DNA from: Nitrosomonas sp.
GTDB taxonomy: Bacteria; Pseudomonadota; Gammaproteobacteria; Burkholderiales; Nitrosomonadaceae
Assembly: GCA_016708955.1 (NCBI GenBank)
Contig: JADJES010000017.1
Span: 1-42,096 of the forward strand
Direction of reading: 5' to 3'
DNA: 42,096 bases
Both the position numbers and the translations under genes were made by a program. Below, one piece after another: positions 1-9,193 of this stretch (position 1 is the stretch's first letter; every line of letters starts with the position of its first letter). The notes below the pieces were generated by a model, which worked only from the letters and a program-made list of their open reading frames with translations, made no database searches and was not told the origin of the DNA.

Positions 1-1262
1 GTACGCCATGGTGCTCGCAGGAAACCGTGGCTCACGGCTCATGCAGCTGACAGTTGTGGCGCGCGAAGCCAGTGCCCCCCTTCGGTGGAAAGCATCGCAT
101 CATTGACTTCGCACTGAGCAACTGCGTCGAGATTTCCGGAATTCGCCGCATTGGCGTTGCGGTGACGCAGTATGGAAAGCGCACAGTCTGATTAAGCATC
201 TGCAGCGTGGCTGGAGTTTCCTCGACGCAGATCTTGGCGAGTTTCTCGCGTGTTGCCGGCGCAGCGGCGTGTGGATGGTGCCTGGTACATGGGTACCGCA
301 AATGCCGTGCTGCAGAATATCGATATCATCCACGCGCATGCCCAGGCACATTATCATTGCTCGCTGGAGATCATATCTACAAGATGGACTACGCGATGAT
401 GCTCGCGGAGCATCTGGAGCAGGATGCGGACGAGCATCGCGGCGTTGCGCGTGCCGATAGGGTCCACAAGCGCCTTTGGGATCGATACCGCTGCACGACG
501 CCCCGGATCTGCGGTTTCGTCGAAAAGCCGCCAGAGCCCGCACCCTGCTTCGACGATTCATCGGTTGCATTCGCCAGCATGGGTGTCTACTGCTTCGATA
601 CAGGAAATTTCTGTTAGAGCTGCTCCGCCAGTGACGCCAGATCCGAAGACTCGTTACACGACTTCGGGCGACGTGATTCCCGCCGCACGGGCGAGAAGTA
701 CGCGAGTGTTTGCGCACCGCTTCGAGACCAGCTGCATTCGCAGATCAGGTGCAGCGTCTATTGGCGAGATGTCGGCACAATAGATCTCGTTCTGGGCTGC
801 GAATCTGGATCTAACGCGGGCGCAGCCGGGGCTGGACGTGTACGGTAGATCTGGCCGATTCGCACGCTGCGGGAACAGCGTCCGCATGCGAAAGTTCATT
901 CTGGGCCGCGGATGGCGCCAGCCAAACTGACCAATGCCTTGGTCTCGAGCGGCTGCATCATCAGCGGGGCTGCGTCCGCAATTCGCTGCTGTTTACGGAC
1001 GTCTGGGCCGAGCAAAGGCACCATCATCGAAGATTCGGTTGTGCTGCCGCGCGTGCGCATCGGACACAATGTGCGCTTGCGGCGCGCTGTAGTCGACAAG
1101 AGTGCAGCTTGCCGGATGGCTTCGAAAGCGAGCCTGGATCCCGAGGCTGATCGGCTTCGGTTCGAGGTCTCAGAAGGTGGAATCGTGTTGATCCCGCCAG
1201 AGATGCTGGGTCAACGCGTACACAAGCTAATGACCGCACCGGTTTTGCATCCGGCCTTTTGA
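1..1262 (+). pseudogene. glgC: Decayed glucose-1-phosphate adenylyltransferase gene, 5' end outside window
   Basis: GlgC makes ADP-glucose from glucose-1-phosphate and ATP for glycogen synthesis. Translating successive short frames gives GlgC in the right order: an N-terminal nucleotide-binding segment (MVLAGNRGSRLMQLT; an intact enzyme would read AGGRGSRL), then IDFALSNCV, LAGDHIYKMDYAMML, GFVEKPPEP, a cDTG-type segment near 590, and a C-terminal left-handed-helix part with DSVVLPRVRIGHNVRLRRA and EADRLRFEVSEGGIVL. At least five frame changes are needed, and the catalytic region between about 840 and 900 is shortened. The terminal stop at 1260-1262 is natural. Family length is about 420 residues, so only some ten N-terminal codons are missing at the window edge. 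No functional enzyme can be made. Gene identity is confident; the number of lesions is my count. Confidence 0.88.
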
Positions 1263-1424
1263 ATCCGGTATGTTTGATCAGAAAGTAGAGATGGCGCGCG
1301 AAAATGACCTGCGATACCGATGAGATCAGATGCGGATGGGCAGCGAATAGAAATAGATAGCGCAGTGAAATTGGCTGTGTGAGAACTCATTGCCGCACGA
1401 ATTGCAGTCAATTTATTAGAAGTT

Positions 1425-2749
1425 TTAAAATCGCGAGGAGAACTGAAAACGGCTCAGATCACCGTTTAAATTATTCAATAGTTCGCGCAATGCATGAAAG
1501 ATATTCTAGTCCGAATAAGATCTGTGGCCTCGGGCTGTCCAAAGCAAATTGATGTGCCGAGTACGCTTTTCTAGTCAGGGGAATCGTTGACATATACTGG
1601 CAAATCAGCATGAGAATGGCTAATAATATTGGTTCGCCAATTGGGTCGTTCCAGTGCCGCTGATAGGCAAACAGGCACTGTGAATAGTAATAAGTTCCAT
1701 TTGGCCTGATGCTTTTATGGCAGCATCGGCATATGACGCCAGTCGACATAAGGCGATACATTGCCATAATTGAACGTAAAACGGATGTTGTCAAGCGTGC
1801 CGATGTTAATTCTACCTGCTGCGCTAATGGCGCCGCCCCAGGACTTCTGATTCATACCAGATGCTTCAGAAGTACGTGTCTGTCAATGGCAGCTAGCGAA
1901 ACTGTACTAAAATCTTTGATTGCTATTAAAACGTAAGACCATATCTGGATAACGTTCGTCCCCGGGGTAGTTATATTGGTATCCGCCTCCTTGACTTTAC
2001 CTTGCTGTGGCGTCTCAAAAGTCACTGCATTTCCACTAGGTTATCAACGAGCTGGGCTAAGACCAGCGGTTTGCAGGCTGACGCCTCTCGATGCACCCCT
2101 ACCGGAATGCAAATCGAAGTCTCGGGTATCTGTGGCGGAGGTGGCAAGAGGTGGTCCGATGTTTTATCTCGCCAAAGATTTACCGAATGAGACGAAGGCA
2201 TGCCGTAATCGTGGGGTATAGGTATCCTGTGAACCGAACAGGTCATTCCGATTAAAGTGCTGATGTCTCCCAATTTGCTTGGGGTGTGCGATTTAAACCA
2301 AAGCCGGCTTTTGTTTGGCATGAAAGTTAATCTGATCATGCTCACCTTGTCGACTGGGGCCAACCGGAATGGAAGCAATATCGAGGTATTGGTCGCCAAA
2401 TTTATTTGCTCCAACACTAACGCTATTGAATATCGCGTTCAGTTTGGCGAAGCCGCCGAAGGTAAGCGAAGTGTTAGTACCTGGAATTTTAGTCGCATCC
2501 TTAGCGTTACTCTCGGCTTACAGGCCTAGCCTCCTCCTTGTTGCTCGGTCAACTCGCATAGGGTGGCAATTACCTCTCGCGTTTTGTATTCTGTTTCTGC
2601 AGTTTCTGTTCCAACGTGCCTATGCGAGCATTGGATTCGTTAAGCTGTTTCTGAGATCGGATATTTGGTCACAGCTCCTCGATCAATGTATGAAGATCCT
2701 CATTGGCAAAGCTGAGTTGTTAAGCAACCAAAAGAAGCGGTAAAAGCAT
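1425..2749 (-). pseudogene. Decayed DcaP-type outer-membrane porin gene
   Basis: Reading the minus strand and joining frames rebuilds a DcaP-like trimeric porin. At 2749 it starts with a signal-like MLLPLLLVA, then an in-frame stop, QLSFANEDLHTLIEEL, a second stop, and a coiled-coil piece (NARIGTLEQKLQKQN). Next come the first barrel strands (FGGFAKLNAIFNSVSVGANK, ASIPVG, INFHAKQSRL), a middle segment with AGRINIGTLDNIRFTFNYGN, then AYQRHWNDP, and a C-terminus HALRELLNNLNGDLSRFQF ending in Phe before the stop at 1425-1427, as expected of a beta-barrel protein. The 1.33 kb span fits the usual size of roughly 430-440 residues. Several stops and frame changes inactivate it. It faces glgC tail to tail. 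DcaP porins take up carboxylates and similar solutes; the substrate of this one cannot be told. Confidence 0.82.
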
Positions 2750-2771
2750 ATTGTTTTGATAGCAATCCTCT

Positions 2772-3237
2772 TTACAATTTTCTGAACAGTGAATGGCAAG
2801 CATTACAAGTATTCGTGATCTGCGTCATGGCTTCCGGAAGGGATTCGATTTGATGATGTCTGGCCAGATTCTCAAGCTGCAAAGCCTGTTCTTTTAGCCT
2901 GTTTGCCAAAGCTACAAAAAACAGTACTCGTGTTGTCCTAAATTGAGTGCTGGTTGAGCTGCAAGAATAAATCAACGCTTTGCTGCAGTTTATTCGCAGC
3001 TTCAGCGATTCTAAGAGCCTTGCGACGGCGGTCTCGGCTAATTTCTATTTCTGTCTGTATTTGCTCAAATACTAGAGCACTCATCCGTAACATAAGATCG
3101 TTTAAGCGTTCGTTTTGCACAGCATGTAATGTTGGCCTTCCAGTATCGCGAAGCGTGTTAGGAACTTGCATTTGTCGATTAGTAGTGCAACCCAGAAAAA
3201 TCACAATAATGATCAAAATGGCATTTGTTTTATACAT
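2772..3237 (-). pseudogene. Frameshifted cytochrome-c'-like lipoprotein
   Basis: The first part (from 3237) begins MYKTNAILIIIVIFLGCTT, a lipoprotein signal with Cys at the lipobox, and continues through a helical region rich in Arg, Glu and Gln. It stops at 2938. The adjacent frame then continues to 2772 with VALANRLKEQALQLENLARH and ends in TCNACHSLFRKL, a CxxCH haem-c site three-quarters of the way through the last helix, as in the cytochrome c' / c556 fold. One frameshift around 2940-2975 would join the halves into a protein of about 150 residues: lipid-anchored, periplasmic, four-helix, one haem. A base error in the sequence is an alternative to true decay. The redox partner is unknown. 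An open remnant lies directly upstream on the same strand, so this may have been the second gene of an operon cut by the IS remnant at 3463. Confidence 0.6.
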
Positions 3238-3243
3238 GTTTCT

Positions 3244-3427
3244 CTACTTTAGAGACAATTTAACTGCACAATTATCAGGTTCAACCAGAGCTATAGTCAA
3301 ATCTGGTGTATAAAGAATCAAGCGGCATTCTGTTTCTGATCCCTGTATATGTTTAATACCGTTAACGAATTTAATGCCGTTGATGAGTTCTGCTAGAGCT
3401 TGTTGACGTTTTGATATGAATATTTAA
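3244..3427 (-). pseudogene. Unidentified gene remnant upstream of the cytochrome-like lipoprotein
   Basis: About 58 codons are open on the minus strand, reading KRQQALAELINGIKFVNGIK early and YTPDLTIALVEPDNCAVKL near the end, with the stop at 3244-3246, seven bases before the lipoprotein start. No ATG or GTG start is present, and the IS5-type remnant begins about 35 bp upstream. This suggests the 3' end of a gene truncated by the insertion. I do not recognise the family. It could also be a chance open stretch, as the region is AT-rich. Confidence 0.25.
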
Positions 3428-3462
3428 TAGATAGAAGCAAACTCTGTAGTGTTGAAGTTCCC

Positions 3463-4093
3463 GAGCCACCAACAAAACGAGTTTGCGATGCCCCGATTGA
3501 TGCTCAGTGATGAGTTCTGGTCGAAACTGGAAAAGATTCTGCTTCAGGAAGCGATTTATAACAAGCGCAATTTGCGCATGACAGTAGAAGGTATGCTGTA
3601 TCGAATGCGGGTTGGTTGTCCGTGGCGAGACCTACTCCAAGTCGTTTGGCTGCTGGAATTCCATCTACAAAAGACTCAATGAGTGGTCATTAAGAAAAAA
3701 TGGTTAAGTATTTTCAAGGCATTGGCTATTGATCAGGATTGGGAGTGGGAATTTATTGATGGCAGCTATGTTATGCACATCAGCATAGTGCGGGAACGGT
3801 CGGTGAAGCCACCGGCCATCGGAAAAAGCCGTGCGGGAAATGCCATGAAGATTCATCTGGCGGTTGATGGTTATGGCTTATCAGTTGAGTTTGAAATCAC
3901 CGGTGGAGAAGTCAATGATTGTTCTGCAGCACCCGGTTTGATTGCCAAATTACCTGATGCGGAGGCGATTGTTGCAGACAAGGGCTATGATAGCGAGTAC
4001 CTGCGAGAGCAGATAATTTCTGTGCAATATCCGGGTTAAAAGCCATAGTCAATGTTGTTATCTGGCTTCCACAATTTTCCGTTTTGGCAGCTC
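3463..4093 (+). mobile_element. IS5-family insertion sequence remnant, internally deleted
   Basis: A broken IS5-type transposase gene is bounded by related end sequences: GAGCCACCAACAAAACG at 3463 and, in reverse complement at 4093, GAGCTGCCAAAACGG. These imperfect inverted ends suggest the element limits. At about 630 bp it is shorter than complete members (roughly 850 bp), consistent with loss of the segment coding for the last catalytic residue. No clear target duplication is visible, so the ends are approximate. Confidence 0.55.
3488..4039 (+). pseudogene. IS5-family transposase, frameshifted and 3'-truncated
   Basis: The N-terminal DUF4096-type helix-turn-helix region is present (MPRLMLSDEFWSKLEKIL, then RMRVGCPWRDL). 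The frame is lost at about 3635: a different frame carries the expected SFGCWNSIYKRLNEWSL before the frame beginning at 3683 resumes with EWEFIDGSYV, the DDE-fold segment holding the first catalytic Asp. This is followed by GKSRAGNAMKIHLAVDGYGL, EITGGEVNDC and IVADKGYDSEYLREQI with the second Asp. The protein then stops at 4039 without the arginine-rich segment and catalytic Glu. A short tail after 4045 reads VNVVIWLP in one frame, resembling the usual C-terminus. The element cannot transpose by itself. Confidence 0.8.
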
Positions 4094-4209
4094 TTAGTGT
4101 GACAGTAGCAATTTTTGAGGTTGCCGGTGAGAAAGATGTTGCGTATAGGAAAAATAAACACTCATTTTTCTCACGTTCATGGTTGAATTATCGGCCGTCG
4201 TCGACATGG

Positions 4210-4645
4210 CTATTTGACGAGCAGCAGCGGCTTTTCGGTGAGGTGAATAACCTTGCTCGCCACTGATCCGAGCAGCAGATTCTTTATCGTACCCATACCG
4301 CGCGTACCCATCACGATCAAATCACAGTGATACTCACGCGAGAAGTCGGTGATGACTTCGGCGGGATTGCCATTGCGTACATGCGCATCGAGCGTGATTC
4401 CGGAACTTTCGAGTCGCGCTTTCGCAGGTGTTAGTAATGCCAGCCCCGCTTCTTCGCGTGCCTTTTTGATGCTCAGCATGTCTAAAAGCGGATTCTCGTT
4501 AAAAAACGACTTCGTTCATTTGAACTGGCTCGCACACATAGAGCAAATGCACACGCAGTTTGCCTGTATCCATCGTATCCAGTACCTTATCAATGGCGCG
4601 CATTCCATTTTCTGAACCATCGAAAGCAATCAGGGCAATAGTCAT
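4210..4645 (-). pseudogene. Universal stress protein (UspA family), frameshifted in a T run
   Basis: The minus strand from 4645 reads MTIALIAFDGSENGMRAIDK, the first beta strand and loop of the UspA fold, through VHLLYVCEPVQ. A stop appears in the run of six T after NEVVF. Skipping one T joins it to NENPLLDMLSIKKAREEAGL and on to LIVMGTRGMGTIKNLLLGSV, the G-2X-G-9X-G(S/T) ATP-binding motif, and the terminal PLLLVK. The restored protein would be about 145 residues, normal for the family. The lesion is one base in a homopolymer, so it may be a recent mutation, phase variation or a sequencing error. Usp proteins are cytoplasmic nucleotide-binding stress proteins. Confidence 0.8.
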
Positions 4646-4885
4646 AATAAGATCTTTTCTCGTAGAATAGCGATTAAATAGATTGAAACTTTAACGTATA
4701 TTCCTCTGTTATGCCAATGATTTATTCTTCTTTAGTTGGAGCTGTCTGGAATCAAGCGTGAATGGCAATCAAGACGAAACGAGACTTTATAATAATTGTA
4801 TATGATTTATTTCGCGAAGCTTGGTTGATATTTTAAGTGGTGAGATAAGGTTTGTGATTTCCCTAAACTGAAATTGCTTGTAAAG

Positions 4886-5721
4886 CTATCTCTGTATTAA
4901 CGAACTCGGGTGGTTAATTAACATAGTGTAATAATCTTTATTGCGCGCTACCCAGCCGCGAATTTCAATTGATTTTCCTACGTAAGTTGCGAGCTCTGGA
5001 AACAAATTGAGATTGGCATTAGCGACGCGTATGTCAACTTTGTCATTAAAAAGCAGTCGCGTATATTTTTTGTTTTTCTTAATCGCAACCGGGGTCCCGG
5101 TAATCGTTGCCAGCCTTTGGCGTGATTGGTAATTTGATTAATGGGCCGGGGCTGATACTCCGGCATAGCCCAAATACCCAATTTCAATTTTTCAGCGTGT
5201 TGTTGCGCTTGAATCAGTTTATCGGTGTAACGCCCGTTAGGCGGGATGATGCTGACTATGGCCAAGCCGTTTTCCAGCAAGGCAAGGTTGAGATGCTTGC
5301 CATCCGGTAAAAACACATGCGCCAATAAGCGTTTATATTTATCCCGTCTTACTTGGTCATATTCCAAATAAACCTTGTTTTCCTGTAATTGAGCCTGCAA
5401 CCATTTTTTTGCGGCGACACCGCCGGGCTCTTCCGCGCGTTGACGGCTTTCAATTTCGGGTGTGTTGACTCCCAATAAACGGACATGCTTCTTGTCTTCC
5501 AGAATAATCGTATCTCCATCGTATACGCGGGTGACTTGATACAATTGCCGGCTGGGCTGGCTGAGGATCTTGACGGGCTTTGCACCGATGGAAGGCTTGT
5601 CCGAATAAGTTACACGGCCCTTTTCATCAACACTGCGGTATATTTCGGTAGCAAATGACACCGGAGTAGCAAAACCGAGAATCAGGCAAATGATTAAATA
5701 GTATTTTTTGCTGGAGAACAT
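4886..5721 (-). pseudogene. Secreted thermonuclease-like protein with frameshifted C-terminal domain
   Basis: The gene starts at 5721 with a signal peptide (MFSSKKYYLIICLILGF to about residue 24), followed by a DUF4124-like segment (IYRSVDEKGRVTYSDKP). A staphylococcal-nuclease domain at about residues 60-190 carries the key residues: VYDGDTI, VRLLGVNTPE (with the catalytic Arg) and RDKYKRLLAHVF. Around 5095 the frame changes at CCGGGACCCCGG. The original frame runs on as an unlikely basic tail to 4978. The other frame continues sensibly as GTPVAIKKNKKYTRLLFND and GKSIEIRGWVARNKDYYTML, an OB-like C-terminal domain, to a stop at 4886. The nuclease domain is complete, so a shortened active enzyme remains possible. 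Role: extracytoplasmic nucleic-acid hydrolysis. Confidence 0.75.
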
Positions 5722-5978
5722 GGTGTTATCTTGAGAAAATAGTGTGTGTCATATTTGATAGATCACGTATAACGCCATGGTATGCTAGGCCAGGAAAAAT
5801 ATGGCAAAATGAAAAACTTAGCGTTGTTGCGCGTTAGGACTAGAAAGTGAACTTATTAAAAAAATGAAATATTATCAGTTAAATGGCTATCGGTATTGCT
5901 TGGATAAAGCCTATTTCAGTTTTCTCTTTCACAGCGTATAAAAATTCTGAAATAAATCAGATCAAATGTACTGTATGC

Positions 5979-5999
5979 GTCAAACGCAATACGTTTGAC
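5979..5999. promoter_or_regulatory. Inverted repeat upstream of the symporter gene
   Basis: GTCAAACG and CGTTTGAC form a perfect 8-bp inverted repeat with a 5-base loop, ending 30 bp before the symporter start. TGTAC and GTACA flank it more loosely. It could be an operator or a leader hairpin; the protein that might bind is unknown. The rest of 5722-6029 is AT-rich, with no gene seen. Confidence 0.35.
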
Positions 6000-6029
6000 A
6001 TGTTTTGTACAAGGGGAGTGCTTTAATTC

Positions 6030-7481
6030 ATGGAAATTGATAATGTCATAGATTCCACTTTTGAACCTGTTTCGAACGCTGTGGCATCGGTAATTTTTTA
6101 CAGTGTTCAATTATTGGATCTTGAGATTAAATTAGTATTGATTTGGCTAGTCGCAGCGGCACTTTTTTTTACCGTATACCTTGGTTTTATCAATATTCGC
6201 TATTTCAAGCACGCCATCGATGTTTTGCGCGGGAAACATGATAGCGGAGATTCAAACGGGCATATCAGCCGGTTTCAGGCTTTGATGACTTCACTGTCGG
6301 CAACCATTGGCCTGGGAAATATTGCGGGTGTGGCAGTAGCCATTTCAGTGGGAGGGCCGGGCGCTACATTCTGGATGGCCATAATGGGTTTTTTCAGCAT
6401 GTCGACCAAGTTTGTTGAAGTCACCTTGGGGATTAAATACCGGCAATACGGAAGCAAGCACAATCCAGATTCCATATCGGGTGGCCCCATGTATTATTTG
6501 CGTGGCGCGTTTGATCGCCTGCAGCAGCCGCAAATGGGCAGGTTTATGGCGGGATTGTTTGCGGTATGTTGTATTGGCGGCACTATCGGTGCGGGTGGTT
6601 TGTTTCAAGCTAATCAGGCCTATCAGCAGGCATTGGTTGTAACGGGAGGAGAGGCCGGGTTTTTGGCTGATAAGGGCTGGCTTTTTGGTTTGTTTATGGC
6701 CATTCTGGTTGGCATGGTGATTATTGGCGGCATTCAATGGATTGCAGCGGTAGCCGGGCGTATTGTTCCTGTGATGGCGATCATTTATATCATCGCCGGT
6801 TTTGTAGTGATCGGCGTTCACTATACGGCAATCCCGGATGCGCTAAGAACCATTTTTGAGATGGCACTGTATCCGCAGGCAGGTATCGGCGCTTTAATGG
6901 GTGCATTGCTGATGGGTGTGCAGCGCGCTACATTTTCCAACGAAGCCGGGTTGGGTTCGTCGGCGATTGCGCATTCTGCAGTTAAAACCGATGTGCCGGT
7001 CAGTCAGGGCATGGTTGCGATGCTTGGCCCATTTATTGATACTGTGGTGGTTTGTATGGTCACTGCCTTGGTGATTGTCATATCCGGCACTTATGTGGAG
7101 GGTGGCGGCATTGAAGGGGTGCAATTGGCTTCCCGTGCGTTTGCAACCGGCATTTCGTGGTTTCCTTACGTATTATCCTTAACGGTTTTTCTGTTTGCCT
7201 ATTCCACCATGATTTCCTGGTCTTACTATGGATTAATGTGTACGACTTATTTATTTGGGGAGCGGCTTGTCGTAAAAGGGCTATATAAAATTTTATTTTG
7301 CGCATTCATTATCATTGGTGCATCGGCGCAATTATCCAATATTATTTTATTTACCGATTCGATGGTATTTGCTATGGCGATTCCCAATATCATTGGGCTA
7401 TATATGCTGGCACCTGAAATCAAGAATGATTTGCGGGTTTATTTGCTGGATCTGAAGGAAAAAGCAGAAAAACGATCGTGA
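6030..7481 (+). CDS. Alanine/glycine:cation symporter (AGCS family)
   Basis: This is an inner-membrane carrier that imports alanine or glycine with sodium. The 483-residue protein has the family signatures in order: VYLGFINIRYF, a loop with HISRFQALMTSLSATIGLGN, IAGVAVAISVGGPGATFWMA, SGGPMYYL, and further on ATFSNEAGLGSSAIAHSAVK, the conserved AGCS motif. About ten to eleven hydrophobic helices are evident. The length is normal for the family. The start is supported by AGGGGAG about 14 bp upstream, a somewhat long spacing. It stands alone, about 110 bp before the mla operon on the same strand. An inverted repeat lies just upstream. It is intact, unlike the genes to its left. Confidence 0.93.
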   Translation: MEIDNVIDSTFEPVSNAVASVIFYSVQLLDLEIKLVLIWLVAAALFFTVYLGFINIRYFKHAIDVLRGKHDSGDSNGHISRFQALMTSLSATIGLGNIAGVAVAISVGGPGATFWMAIMGFFSMSTKFVEVTLGIKYRQYGSKHNPDSISGGPMYYLRGAFDRLQQPQMGRFMAGLFAVCCIGGTIGAGGLFQANQAYQQALVVTGGEAGFLADKGWLFGLFMAILVGMVIIGGIQWIAAVAGRIVPVMAIIYIIAGFVVIGVHYTAIPDALRTIFEMALYPQAGIGALMGALLMGVQRATFSNEAGLGSSAIAHSAVKTDVPVSQGMVAMLGPFIDTVVVCMVTALVIVISGTYVEGGGIEGVQLASRAFATGISWFPYVLSLTVFLFAYSTMISWSYYGLMCTTYLFGERLVVKGLYKILFCAFIIIGASAQLSNIILFTDSMVFAMAIPNIIGLYMLAPEIKNDLRVYLLDLKEKAEKRS

Positions 7482-7590
7482 GAACACATATAGCGCAATA
7501 TTTTGAAGGAAAGTGGATTAAAATTGCTGCTTGCCCGATTTTACGGATATTCAACCAATTCATAGGGCGCCCATTTCATAGCCAAATTGT

Positions 7591-8403
7591 ATGACAACTG
7601 AAACTCTAATTGAGGTCAATGACCTGAATTTCTCCTATGGCACGCGCGCGATCCTGAAAGGCATTCAAATGACCATGCCGCGTGGCCAAGTTGTGGCTAT
7701 CATGGGAGGGAGCGGGTCGGGTAAAACAACGCTACTCAAATTGATCGGCGGCACTATTCAACCCACTTCCGGATATGTGAAGTTTGCCGGAGAGGTCGTG
7801 CATGAACTCAATCGCGATGCGCTATTCAAGCTGCGCCGTAAGATGGGAATGCTGTTTCAGTTTGGCGCATTGTTTACTGATTTGTCGGTTTTTGACAATG
7901 TTGCATTTCAAATGCGCGAACATACCAATTTGCCGGAATCGATGATTCGCGATCTGGTATTAATGAAGTTGCATGCAGTGGGTTTGCGCGGAGCGCATCA
8001 CTTAATGCCCAATGAGTTATCTGGCGGTATGGCGCGGCGTGTTGCTTTGGCGCGTTCCATCGCACTGGATCCGATGCTGATTATGTACGATGAGCCATTT
8101 ACCGGACTGGATCCGATTTCATTGAGTGTGATAGGAAATCTGATTCGCCGGTTGACCGATGCATTGGGTATGACATCCATCGTGGTGACACATGATGTGC
8201 AAGAATCTTTGAAAATTGTTGACTATGTTTATTTCATTGCGGATGGTGTGATAGCTGCCGAAGGTACACCGAAAGAAGTAAGAGAATCGGTCGCGCCTTT
8301 TGTGCATCAGTTTGTTCATGGTGAAGAAGATGGGCCGGTGCCGTTTCATTACCCGGCGCAGACTTATAAAAAGGATTTAAACCTGGAGGATACTTTTGCC
8401 TAG
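7591..8403 (+). CDS. mlaF: Mla phospholipid transport ATP-binding protein
   Basis: MlaF is the ATPase of the MlaFEDB complex, which moves phospholipids between the inner membrane and the periplasmic carrier MlaC to keep outer-membrane asymmetry. The 270-residue protein has Walker A GGSGSGKTT (residue about 40), a Q-loop at MLFQFGALF, signature LSGGMARR, Walker B LIMYDEPFTGLD and the switch His in VVTHD. It is the first gene of an operon in the order F-E-D-C-B. Its last codons overlap the start of mlaE by 8 bases, indicating translational coupling. Length and motifs are normal. Confidence 0.95.
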   Translation: MTTETLIEVNDLNFSYGTRAILKGIQMTMPRGQVVAIMGGSGSGKTTLLKLIGGTIQPTSGYVKFAGEVVHELNRDALFKLRRKMGMLFQFGALFTDLSVFDNVAFQMREHTNLPESMIRDLVLMKLHAVGLRGAHHLMPNELSGGMARRVALARSIALDPMLIMYDEPFTGLDPISLSVIGNLIRRLTDALGMTSIVVTHDVQESLKIVDYVYFIADGVIAAEGTPKEVRESVAPFVHQFVHGEEDGPVPFHYPAQTYKKDLNLEDTFA

Positions 8404-9193
8404 ACGTATCGTTTCCAGTATTCAGAATATCGGACATCGGGTGATTGAAAGCACTTGGCGGTTAGGTGTTGCCAGTCGCTTTTTTATCCTGGTTTTATTA
8501 AAATCCGGCACCAGTTTGCGCCGTTTTAATCTGGTCATCCGTGAATTGTATTTCACCGGGGTCTTGTCTCTGATCATTATTGTCGTATCCGGGCTGTTTG
8601 TGGGTATGGTGCTGGGGCTTCAAGGCTATGAGACTTTGCAGAAATACGGTTCGGAATCAGCGGTGGGTACACTGGTTGCCTTGTCATTGGTGCGTGAATT
8701 GGGTCCTGTTGTTGCTGCGTTATTGTTTGCCAGCCGTGCCGGTTCTGCTATAACCGCGGAAATAGGGTTAATGAAAGCGACGGAACAACTGGCGGCTATG
8801 GGAATGATGGCTGTTGACCCGATTGCACGTGTGGTGGCACCGCGTTTCTGGGCTGGCGTGATTTCCATGCCGTTTTTGGCGGCGATATTTTCTGTAATGG
8901 GTGTGTTTGGCGGTTATCTGGTGACAGTTGTATTCATTGGCGTGGATGAAGGCTCCTTTTGGTCGCAAATGCAAAGTGCGGTTGATTTTAGATTTGATAT
9001 CTTAAACGGTTTTATTAAAAGCTGTTTTTTTGGGGTGGCAATCACAGCCATTGCGGTTTTTGAAGGCTACGATGCACCGCCCACTGCAGAAGGCGTGTCA
9101 GGTGCGACGACACGAACTGTGGTCACTTCATCATTAGTGATTTTAGGACTTGATTTTATTTTGACCGCTTTCATGTTTAGAGGAGTGAGTTGA
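8396..9193 (+). CDS. mlaE: Mla phospholipid transport permease
   Basis: MlaE is the integral inner-membrane permease of the phospholipid transporter. The 265-residue protein shows five to six hydrophobic segments and the MlaE/YrbE signatures: FVGMVLGLQGYETL, RELGPVVAALLFASRAGSA, EIGLMKATEQLAAMGMMAVD and the C-terminal TTRTVVTSSLVIL. Translation probably begins at a TTG (8396), because GGAGG sits seven bases upstream and no ATG lies near the conserved N-terminus. It overlaps mlaF by 8 bases, and its stop shares a TGATG with mlaD. Confidence 0.95.
   Translation: MPRRIVSSIQNIGHRVIESTWRLGVASRFFILVLLKSGTSLRRFNLVIRELYFTGVLSLIIIVVSGLFVGMVLGLQGYETLQKYGSESAVGTLVALSLVRELGPVVAALLFASRAGSAITAEIGLMKATEQLAAMGMMAVDPIARVVAPRFWAGVISMPFLAAIFSVMGVFGGYLVTVVFIGVDEGSFWSQMQSAVDFRFDILNGFIKSCFFGVAITAIAVFEGYDAPPTAEGVSGATTRTVVTSSLVILGLDFILTAFMFRGVS

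Noticed and set aside
1471..1794. 107-codon frame, minus strand, as a separate gene with a Cys-rich start
   Set aside because: Its later half (AYQRHWNDP, ILFGLEYLSC) is the C-terminal part of the decayed DcaP porin; the start is frame-shifted noise.
4084..4266. 60-codon frame on the plus strand
   Set aside because: It overlaps the uspA 3' end on the other strand and has no protein-like pattern or ribosome site.
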